Source: an uncultured Clostridium sp. (GTDB lineage: Bacteria > Bacillota > Clostridia > Clostridiales > Clostridiaceae). From it: a DNA stretch of 16,893 nucleotides. Positions 11,342 through 16,893 of this stretch are shown here, one piece after another. The stretch spans positions 1-16,893 of the forward strand of contig URKQ01000050.1 in the NCBI GenBank assembly GCA_900548455.1. Direction: 5' to 3'. The notes beneath the pieces are model-generated. The model was not told the DNA's origin. It saw only the letters and a program-made list of their open reading frames with translations, and did not search any database. The translations under genes and the position numbers were made by a program. Every line of letters begins with the position of its first letter. Within the stretch, counting starts at the first letter, position 1.

Positions 11342-12985
11342 GTGGGTTATAGAGCACTTTATAGAGAATGGAGACCGCAAACATTTGATGATGTTGTAGG
11401 TCAATCACATATAACGACTACATTAAAAAATGCTATTAAAAACGATAGAATTGCTCATGCATATTTATTGTGTGGAACTAGAGGTACTGGAAAAACGTCT
11501 ACAGCTAAAATTCTTGCAAAAGCTATAAATTGCCTAGCTCCAATTGAAGGTGAACCATGCAACGAGTGTGAGATGTGCAAAAATATTAATAAAGGAACAG
11601 CAATAGATGTCATAGAGTTAGATGCGGCATCCCATAATAGTGTAGATAATATTAGAGATATAATAGATGATGTACAGTATCCTCCACAAAAAGCTAAGTA
11701 CAAGGTATTCATAATTGACGAAGTACATATGCTTTCAATAGGAGCTGTTAATGCTTTTTTAAAAACTTTAGAAGAACCACCAAGTAGGGTTGTTTTTATT
11801 TTAGCAACTACTGATCCTCAAAAATTACCGATAACAATATTATCAAGATGTCAAAGGTTTGATTTTAAAAGGATTAGCAGTGAAAATGTGTTTTTTAGAT
11901 TAAAGCAGATTACAGAATCACTAAAAATTGATATTGATGATGAAAGTATAAGGTTATTAGCTAGAATGAGTGATGGAGCTATGAGGGATGCTTTGTCTAT
12001 ATTGGATCAAGCAATAGCAGTCAATTCAAAAGTAACATATGGCGATTTAGTTGATATGTTAGGAATCACCACTAATGACAGTATGATAAACATAATAGAT
12101 AATGTAATAAGTAGGGATACTGAAAATGCTATTAAAACTGTAAATAAGTTAATATCAGATGGAAAAGATATAAATATTTTGATAAGAGATTTAATAACAC
12201 ATATGAGAAATCTCTTAATGATAAGTGTTAGTAACAATTTAGAAGATGTTCTAGACATGTCAACAGAAAATATAGAAAGACTAAAAGAACAAAGCACACG
12301 AATAAGGGTAGAAGAAATTATGCGATGTATAAACATTCTTCAAGAAGCTGAAGATGGTGCTAGAGGAACAAAACAAGGAAGAATTTATTTGGAACTTGCA
12401 TTAATAAAGATGTGTAAAATAAAATATGATACGTCAATAGAAACTGTTTTAGGTAGAATTAATAGATTGGAAGAAAAGATTGCATCAGGTGACATTAAAG
12501 TAAACAAGGAAATTAATGAAGTAAAAAAAATAAAACCTTTGGTGAATAAAGAAAACTATAATCATGCTTCTTCGTTAAAAGATGTAGATGATAAAAAATA
12601 TTATAATGATGAAAAAACTGAACTGAATGAAAATAGTAAATTGACAGTTGATGATGTTAAAAGAGCATTTAAAGATATTCAAGGGGCATTAAAACAAAAA
12701 AATAATATGGTTTTAGCTACAGCTTTAATGATGGGAAGAATTACAGAATTCAATAAAGGTATAATAACCATTACGTTCGCAAAAGAATATAATTTCCATA
12801 AAGTAAGACTAGAACGAGATGAATATAAAAAAGTGGTTAATCAAGTATTTTCAGAAATACTAGATGAAAAAGTTTCAGTTTTATATAAGGTAGAAAGCGA
12901 TAATCTTGAAGGTGATGTCCTTGATAAAGGAAAACTAATTTCAGACATGTTTCCTAGCAATATAGTTGAAGTATTTGATGAATAG
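11342..12985 (+). CDS. dnaX: DNA polymerase III tau (and possibly gamma) subunit
   Basis: DnaX is the clamp-loader ATPase and, as tau, the organiser of the replisome. From the chosen GTG start (GYRALYREWRP) it has 547 residues. Domain I contains Walker A GTRGTGKTS (45-53), a zinc module C64, C73, C76, C79, Walker B IIDEVHML (D126-E127), sensor 1 ATTDPQKLP and the arginine finger SRCQRF (168-173). Domain III ends near LALIKMCK (about 360). A charged linker leads to a C-terminal region from LTVDDVKRAF. The upstream in-frame GTG at 11333 is part of the AAGGGG ribosome site (11328-11333), so 11342 is better. The linker contains an A8 run at 12523-12530, where a slip in either direction reaches a stop at once or within six codons. 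ybaB and recR follow on the same transcript, as in most Firmicutes. Confidence 0.97.
   Translation: MGYRALYREWRPQTFDDVVGQSHITTTLKNAIKNDRIAHAYLLCGTRGTGKTSTAKILAKAINCLAPIEGEPCNECEMCKNINKGTAIDVIELDAASHNSVDNIRDIIDDVQYPPQKAKYKVFIIDEVHMLSIGAVNAFLKTLEEPPSRVVFILATTDPQKLPITILSRCQRFDFKRISSENVFFRLKQITESLKIDIDDESIRLLARMSDGAMRDALSILDQAIAVNSKVTYGDLVDMLGITTNDSMINIIDNVISRDTENAIKTVNKLISDGKDINILIRDLITHMRNLLMISVSNNLEDVLDMSTENIERLKEQSTRIRVEEIMRCINILQEAEDGARGTKQGRIYLELALIKMCKIKYDTSIETVLGRINRLEEKIASGDIKVNKEINEVKKIKPLVNKENYNHASSLKDVDDKKYYNDEKTELNENSKLTVDDVKRAFKDIQGALKQKNNMVLATALMMGRITEFNKGIITITFAKEYNFHKVRLERDEYKKVVNQVFSEILDEKVSVLYKVESDNLEGDVLDKGKLISDMFPSNIVEVFDE
12523..12530 (+). other. A8 homopolymer in dnaX, candidate slippage site
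   Basis: The codons GTA-AAA-AAA-ATA hold eight consecutive As at residues 395-397, just after domain III. Minus-one slippage reads six more codons to TAA at 12547-12549; plus-one slippage meets TAA at 12531-12533. Either gives a 396-402 residue gamma-like protein. Such runs are common in AT-rich DNA, so this is only a candidate. Confidence 0.3.
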
Positions 12986-13040
12986 CATATATAATAATAT
13001 ATATGTTTTATAAAGATAAATTTAGTAGGAGGTATTTACA

Positions 13041-13379
13041 ATGGCAAAAGGTGGATTCCCAGGAATGGGCGGAAATATGAATAATTTAATGAAACAAGCA
13101 CAAAAGTTACAAAAACAAATGGAGGATGCTCAGAAATCATTAGAGACTAAGGTTTTTGAAACATCAGTTGGTGGCGGTGCTGTTACGGTTCAAGCTACAG
13201 GGAAAAAAGAAATAACAAGTGTAAAAATTAAAGAAGAAGTAGTTGATCCTGATGATGTTGAAATGTTGGAAGACTTAGTATTAACTGCAGTAAATGAAGT
13301 TCTAAAAAAAGTAGATGAGGAAACTGCTTCATCAATGGGTAAACTAACAGGTGGATTAAATATACCTGGTATGTTTTAA
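13041..13379 (+). CDS. YbaB/EbfC family nucleoid-associated protein
   Basis: A 112-residue member of the YbaB/EbfC (YaaK) family of small dimeric DNA-binding proteins. It has the N-terminal glycine- and methionine-rich leader MAKGGFPGMGGNMNNLMKQ, a helix MKQAQKLQKQMEDAQ (about 17-31), a central beta hairpin VGGGAVTVQATGKKEITSVKI (about 44-64) and a C-terminal helical segment EDLVLTAVNEVLKKV, all standard. Family members bind DNA as nucleoid-associated proteins and are nearly always between dnaX and recR, possibly linked to recombination or repair. TAGGAGG (13026-13032) stands eight bases before ATG. It is 55 bases after dnaX, with only a weak AT hairpin (CATATAT/ATATATG, 12986-13005) between, and 11 bases before recR. 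Confidence 0.95.
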   Translation: MAKGGFPGMGGNMNNLMKQAQKLQKQMEDAQKSLETKVFETSVGGGAVTVQATGKKEITSVKIKEEVVDPDDVEMLEDLVLTAVNEVLKKVDEETASSMGKLTGGLNIPGMF

Positions 13380-13390
13380 TTGAGGTGACA

Positions 13391-13990
13391 ATGTTGGATT
13401 TTTATCCTATAGCTATAGAAAAATTAATTGAAGAGTTTGGAAAATTACCTGGAATAGGAAGTAAGACGGCACAAAGATTAACATTACATGTTTTAAATTT
13501 ACCTCAAGAGGAAGTAGAAGAATTTGCTTCTGCATTAATAAAGGCTAGAGGGACTATTAAATATTGTTCTATTTGTGGAAACTTTACAGATACAGATCCT
13601 TGTCCAATATGTTCTAATCCTAATAGAGATAAAAGCATAATATGTGTAGTTGAACAGGCTAAAGATATCATGACAATGGAAAAGGTCAGAGAATTTAATG
13701 GAGTTTATCATGTTCTTCATGGAACTATATCTCCAATGCATGGAAGAGGTCCAGATGACATAAAATTACGAGAATTAATTTTAAGGATAAACGGAGAAGT
13801 TAATGAGGTAATAGTGGCTACTAATCCTAATATTGAAGGAGAAGCTACTGCTATGTATATATCTAAAATATTAAAGCCGTTAGGTGTAAAAGTAACAAGA
13901 ATAGCACATGGAATTCCTGTTGGTGGAGATTTAGAATATGCAGACGAGGTAACTTTATCTAAAGCATTAGAGGGAAGAAAAGAAATTTAA
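13391..13990 (+). CDS. recR: Recombination mediator protein RecR
   Basis: RecR works with RecO (and RecF) to load RecA on SSB-coated single-stranded gaps. The 199-residue protein has all parts in order: an N-terminal helix-hairpin-helix with LPGIGSKTAQR (19-29), a C4 zinc finger C59, C62, C71, C74 (CSIC...CPIC), a Toprim domain starting ICVVEQAKD (about 84-92), with GTISPMHGRGPDDI and ATNPNIEGEATAMYI, and the C-terminal RIAHGIPVGGDLEYADEVTLSKALEGR. The start at ATG 13391 was chosen because the in-frame GTG at 13385 is part of GAGGTG. It ends the dnaX-ybaB-recR unit, followed by a terminator. Confidence 0.97.
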   Translation: MLDFYPIAIEKLIEEFGKLPGIGSKTAQRLTLHVLNLPQEEVEEFASALIKARGTIKYCSICGNFTDTDPCPICSNPNRDKSIICVVEQAKDIMTMEKVREFNGVYHVLHGTISPMHGRGPDDIKLRELILRINGEVNEVIVATNPNIEGEATAMYISKILKPLGVKVTRIAHGIPVGGDLEYADEVTLSKALEGRKEI

Positions 13991-14003
13991 ATTTTTTACA
14001 AAG

Positions 14004-14034
14004 AAAAGGGAGCTTATTAAAGGCTCTCTTTTTA
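14004..14034 (+). terminator. Terminator after recR
   Basis: AAAAGGGAGC (14004-14013) pairs with GCTCTCTTTT (14023-14032; one G-U), with two more inner pairs and loop ATTAA. The T-run is the end of the 3' arm (14029-14033). It separates the dnaX-ybaB-recR unit from the DUF2508 gene. Confidence 0.88.
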
Positions 14035-14064
14035 TTTATACTATATGTTTAGATATTAATAATA

Positions 14065-14093
14065 TTACTTGATTTTCTCACCAAGTATATAAT
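14065..14093 (+). promoter_or_regulatory. Possible promoter of the DUF2508 gene
   Basis: A perfect TATAAT (14088-14093) has TTACTT (14065-14070) 17 bases upstream. The -35 is weak, so confidence rests on the -10 and on the terminator just before it. Confidence 0.35.
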
Positions 14094-14149
14094 GTAAAAA
14101 AAAGTTAATAATAATGATATATACTTAAAAAGTGAGGGTGAACAAGTAA

Positions 14150-14431
14150 TTGGATAAAAATAAAATATTAAGGTATCTTTTAGAAGATGATACATATAAA
14201 GATGAAGAAAGAGAGATATTAAAACAAATAAGGTATGCTATTGAGGAGTTGGAAAATGCTAGAAATGCATTTAATAATGTTTCAGATAATAAGTTGATTG
14301 ATATATGTATTCATAGAGAAGATGAAGCTACAGCAAGGTATTCATATTTTTTAGAATTAGCAAAGCAGAAGGATGTTAAAGTTAATATTAGTTCATTGGC
14401 TAAAGAATTAAATTATGATAGCAAATGGTAA
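14150..14431 (+). CDS. DUF2508 family protein (YaaL-like)
   Basis: A 93-residue hydrophilic, largely helical protein rich in Glu, Asp and Lys. It matches the small DUF2508 family by position (recR - this gene - bofA, the yaaL slot of B. subtilis), by length, and by sequence such as EILKQIRYAIEELENARNAFNNVSDNKLID and the tyrosine-containing HREDEATARYSYFLELAKQ. No catalytic motif, signal peptide or membrane segment is visible; the function is unknown. The start is TTG at 14150, nine bases after GAGGGTG (14134-14140); no in-frame ATG lies upstream of the conserved part. It is 102 bases ahead of bofA, with a good TATAAT (14507-14512) in that gap but a poor -35. Confidence 0.85.
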   Translation: MDKNKILRYLLEDDTYKDEEREILKQIRYAIEELENARNAFNNVSDNKLIDICIHREDEATARYSYFLELAKQKDVKVNISSLAKELNYDSKW

Positions 14432-14533
14432 TAATATTTTGTGTTAAAGAATAAAATATTATTGGAATTTTTAGAATTTTAGCTTTAAAGTAACGCTTTT
14501 TTTCTATATAATTTACTTATAAGGAGGGATATT

Positions 14534-14788
14534 ATGAGTAATATCGTATATTTCATCATAGCAATATTGATTATATTTATAGTAGCAAAGCTATTTTCAT
14601 GGCCATTTAAGGTTTTAATCAATCTTATTATTAATGGTGTTGTAGGAGCTATTTTACTTTACTTGATAAACTTTGTTGGTGGGCATTTTGGACTCATACT
14701 CCCAATAAATGCAGTAACTGCGTTAATTGCTGGTATCTTAGGAATACCAGGAGTCCTGTTTTTAATAATATTAAATTATATAAGATAA
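14534..14788 (+). CDS. bofA: BofA-family pro-sigma-K processing inhibitor
   Basis: BofA holds the SpoIVFB protease inactive in the outer forespore membrane of Bacillus until a signal comes from the forespore; clostridial homologues share the fold but not always the full SpoIVF pathway. The 84-residue protein has a hydrophobic N-terminal helix (about 4-22, FIIAILIIFIVAKLFSWP), the family's KVLINLIINGVVGAILLYLINFVG segment and the C-terminal PINAVTALIAGILGIPGVLFLIILN block, all typical. It is an integral membrane protein. AAGGAGGG (14521-14528) lies five bases before ATG. Its place after recR and DUF2508 matches the Bacillus order. It marks the host as a spore former or a descendant of one. Confidence 0.95.
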   Translation: MSNIVYFIIAILIIFIVAKLFSWPFKVLINLIINGVVGAILLYLINFVGGHFGLILPINAVTALIAGILGIPGVLFLIILNYIR

Positions 14789-14794
14789 CAATTA

Positions 14795-14828
14795 GGTATA
14801 TGAATTATATTCATATGCCATGTTTTTA
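14795..14828 (+). terminator. Terminator after bofA
   Basis: GGTATATGAA (14795-14804) pairs with TTCATATGCC (14810-14819; one G-U) around loop TTATA, followed by ATG and a five-base T-run. The stem is AT-rich, so efficiency may be moderate. Confidence 0.7.
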
Positions 14829-14868
14829 TGATGAAATATATAGAATTTGATTTTGGGGAGGATGAGAA

Positions 14869-16563
14869 ATGAATTTTAAAGATTATAAGTATGAGAGACC
14901 TAATTATAAACAAAAGGAAGAAAGTATAAGTAAATTAGTTAAACAAATTAACGAAGAAAATTCATTAGATGAAGTTAAAAAATGCATAAGTGACATAAAT
15001 GATATTAGAAATACAATTTCAACAATGAGCACATTAGCCAGTATAAGATACACTATTAACACTGAGGATGAGTTTTATGAAAAAGAAAGAGATTACTGGG
15101 ATGAAAATATGCCTATATATGATAAATTAAATTCAGATTTCTATAAAGCTTTAGTAAAAAATAAATTTAGAAGTGAATTAGAAGAGATTTATGGAAAGCA
15201 ATTTTTTGATATTGCTGAATATAATTTAAGAGCATTCTCTGAGGATATTATAGAGGATTTACAAATAGAGAATAGGTTATCATCTCAGTATGATAAGTTA
15301 ATAGCTTCTGCTAAAATAGTATTTGAAGGAGAGGAAAGAAATCTATCTGGATTAACTCCATTTATACTATCTGACGATAGAAGTATAAGAAAAATGGCAA
15401 GTGAAGCAAAATATAATTTTTTTGTTGAACACGAAAAGGAAATAGATAAAATCTATGATGATATGGTTAAGGTTAGAACAAGAATAGCAAAAAAATTAGG
15501 ATATAATAATTTTGTAGAGTTAGCTTATGTAAGAATGTTAAGAACTGACTATAATGCTGAAATGATTAATTGTTTTAGAGAGCAAGTTAAGAAATATATT
15601 GTTCCAGTAGCAAATAAATTATATGATAGACAGAAAAAGAGATTAGGAGTGAAAACATTAAGCTATTATGATGAAAAATATGAGTTTTTAAGTGGTAATG
15701 CAAAACCAAAAGGAGATCCAGAGTGGATTGTAAAGAATGGGAAGACAATGTATTCTGAATTATCACCTGAAACTAAAGAATTTTTTGAGTTTATGACCGA
15801 TAACCAGTTAATGGACTTAGTTACCAAGAAGGGAAAAGCTGGAGGAGGCTATTGCACTTATATTCCAGATTATAAATCACCATTTATATTCTCTAACTTT
15901 AATGGAACATCAGGTGATGTAGATGTATTAACACATGAAGCAGGTCATGCATTCCAATGTTATAGAAGTAGATGGATTGAAATTCCAGAGTGTAATTTTC
16001 CTACTTATGAAAGTGCAGAAATACACTCAATGAGCATGGAATTCTTTACTTGGCCATGGATGAAGTTATTTTTCAAGGATGAAGAAAGTAAATATAAATA
16101 TGCACATTTGGGTTCAGCAATTAAGTTTATTCCATATGGTGTGACTGTAGATGAGTTTCAACATTTTGTTTACTTAAACCCAGAAGCTACACCAGATGAA
16201 AGAAAATCAGCATGGAGAGAAATAGAGAAAAAATACCTACCACACAAGGATTATTCTGAATGCGACTTTTTAGAAAGAGGTGGATGGTGGTTCCAACAGG
16301 GACACATATTTGCTAGTCCATTCTATTATATAGATTATACATTAGCACAAATTTGTGCACTACAATTTTGGAAAAAAGATCAGGATAATCATAAAGAAGC
16401 TTGGGAAGATTATCTAAGATTATGTAATGTGGGTGGAACTAAATCATTTACTAATTTAGTTAAAGTGGCTAATCTTATTTCCCCATTTGAAGAGGGCTGT
16501 ATTGAATCTATTATAAATGTAATTGATAAATACCTAGAAGATATTGATGATAGTAAATTTTAA
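14869..16563 (+). CDS. M3 family zinc metallopeptidase (oligoendopeptidase F-like)
   Basis: A 564-residue cytoplasmic zinc peptidase of the M3B (PepF/oligoendopeptidase F) group, which cleaves short peptides. The active site is H356-E357-A-G-H360 (LTHEAGHAFQCY), with the third zinc ligand E384 in ESAEIHSMSMEFF. The GGGYCTYIPDYKSPFIFSNFNGT stretch (325-347) and the C-terminal FYYIDYTLAQICALQFW block (485-501), with conserved tyrosines that line the substrate site, are intact. The N-terminal half is helical and no signal peptide is seen. Length is normal for the group. GGGGAGGA lies seven bases before ATG. It is an insertion between bofA and the probable rRNA operon relative to the B. subtilis order. 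It has its own terminator; its promoter is not obvious in the short gap after the bofA terminator. Confidence 0.95.
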   Translation: MNFKDYKYERPNYKQKEESISKLVKQINEENSLDEVKKCISDINDIRNTISTMSTLASIRYTINTEDEFYEKERDYWDENMPIYDKLNSDFYKALVKNKFRSELEEIYGKQFFDIAEYNLRAFSEDIIEDLQIENRLSSQYDKLIASAKIVFEGEERNLSGLTPFILSDDRSIRKMASEAKYNFFVEHEKEIDKIYDDMVKVRTRIAKKLGYNNFVELAYVRMLRTDYNAEMINCFREQVKKYIVPVANKLYDRQKKRLGVKTLSYYDEKYEFLSGNAKPKGDPEWIVKNGKTMYSELSPETKEFFEFMTDNQLMDLVTKKGKAGGGYCTYIPDYKSPFIFSNFNGTSGDVDVLTHEAGHAFQCYRSRWIEIPECNFPTYESAEIHSMSMEFFTWPWMKLFFKDEESKYKYAHLGSAIKFIPYGVTVDEFQHFVYLNPEATPDERKSAWREIEKKYLPHKDYSECDFLERGGWWFQQGHIFASPFYYIDYTLAQICALQFWKKDQDNHKEAWEDYLRLCNVGGTKSFTNLVKVANLISPFEEGCIESIINVIDKYLEDIDDSKF

Positions 16564-16576
16564 GTGATTTAATTGT

Positions 16577-16608
16577 GGAGCTGTTGAGAAATGCAACGGC
16601 TCCTTTTT
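16577..16608 (+). terminator. Terminator of the M3 peptidase gene
   Basis: GGAGCTGTTG (16577-16586) pairs with CAACGGCTCC (16594-16603; one G-U) around a seven-base loop, followed by TTTTT. Confidence 0.92.
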
Positions 16609-16768
16609 ATATTTACGATAGAGGTCTATAAAAATATATATACTTTACCTAGTGTATCAATGTGAGATAATTAGAGCATTTAGGAGATTTTAATAGTATG
16701 TAGAATATAATTAACACTAGTAGCAATTCTATTATTATTTTTTATATGTAGATAATGATAAGATATGT

Positions 16769-16801
16769 CTTGTCGCTGAGGACAACACCTAAACGACACA
16801 A
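16769..16801. repeat. GC-richer imperfect inverted repeat upstream of the last promoter
   Basis: CTTGTCG (16769-16775) faces CGACACAAG (16794-16802), perfect over TGTCG/CGACA. An alternative short hairpin TTGTC/GACAA lies inside it (16770-16785). The patch stands out from the AT-rich spacer 16609-16842, where I see no gene. Confidence 0.35.
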
Positions 16802-16842
16802 GTACAACAACAAAATAACATTTAAAAAAATGAAAAAAGTTG

Positions 16843-16871
16843 TTGACAAATGAAAAACAATCTAGTAAAAT
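16843..16871 (+). promoter_or_regulatory. Strong sigma-A promoter, probably of an rRNA operon
   Basis: Consensus TTGACA (16843-16848) and TAAAAT (16866-16871) are 17 bases apart, preceded by an A-tract-rich region (16805-16840) resembling an UP element. No ribosome site or ORF follows before the window ends at 16893. In related genomes the bofA region abuts a 16S-23S-5S operon, so an rRNA operon is the likely target (inference). Confidence 0.7.
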
Positions 16872-16893
16872 AAAAAGAGTCGTCGGGAGTAAT

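Noticed and set aside
11455..12336. Two - strand open frames opposite dnaX
   Set aside because: Antisense to conserved dnaX codons, without ribosome sites or recognisable products.
13535..13741. A 68-codon - strand frame opposite recR
   Set aside because: Antisense shadow of a conserved gene.
1..16893. CRISPR array, insertion sequence, prophage or toxin-antitoxin genes
   Set aside because: No regularly spaced repeats, transposase or integrase motifs, or paired small genes with such features were seen on either strand.

Overview
The window is a chromosomal segment from a low-GC, endospore-forming Firmicute, most likely Clostridium sensu stricto or a close relative. The grounds are very AT-rich DNA, AT-ending codons, strong GGAGG-type ribosome binding sites, a BofA homologue, and a gene order matching the origin-proximal region of Bacillus/Clostridium chromosomes. 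In B. subtilis the series serS ... tadA ... scr-dnaX-yaaK-recR-yaaL-bofA runs into an rRNA operon. The same series is present here with lineage-specific insertions, so the segment is core rather than an island. I see no transposase, integrase, phage gene, CRISPR array or obvious horizontally acquired block.

Layout. Bases 1-1034 are the 3' end of a large UPF0182 membrane-protein gene. Bases 1107-4047 form a same-strand group: a diverged FAD oxidoreductase with a C-terminal [2Fe-2S] domain, a truncated DUF1667 protein and seryl-tRNA synthetase. A promoter then drives tRNA-Ser(UGA) and tRNA-Ser(GCU), followed by tRNA-Arg(ACG) and a clean terminator (4163-4590). Next come a DUF3784 membrane protein (+), then psd and a biotin-domain-less oxaloacetate decarboxylase alpha/carboxyltransferase gene (both -). 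From 8041, tRNA-Arg(CCU) leads through a hairpin into tadA, a small BFD-like [2Fe-2S] gene and lgt, which overlap end to end. An AIM24/TIGR00266 gene lies on the - strand at 9684-10382. A second tRNA-Ser(GGA) is fused in transcription to the SRP RNA (10787-11147). dnaX-ybaB-recR follow as one unit, then a DUF2508 gene, bofA and an M3 metallopeptidase. The window ends at a textbook promoter that probably starts an rRNA operon (16843-16871).

How the genes work together. Most of the content serves translation, replication and the envelope. SerS charges the three tRNA-Ser species in the window. TadA makes the inosine needed by tRNA-Arg(ACG). The SRP RNA and Lgt handle membrane targeting and lipoprotein maturation, and Psd makes phosphatidylethanolamine. 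DnaX and RecR serve replication and recombinational repair, and BofA is a sporulation checkpoint protein.

Points worth a second look: the eroded flavoprotein/DUF1667 pair next to serS; mismatched stems in both tRNA-Arg genes; the tRNA-Arg hairpin preceding tadA without room for a separate promoter; an A8 run in the dnaX linker where slippage in either direction would give a gamma-like product; inverted repeats over the AIM24-family and oadA upstream regions; and a cysteine cluster in the AIM24-family protein. No clearly novel multi-gene system is visible.
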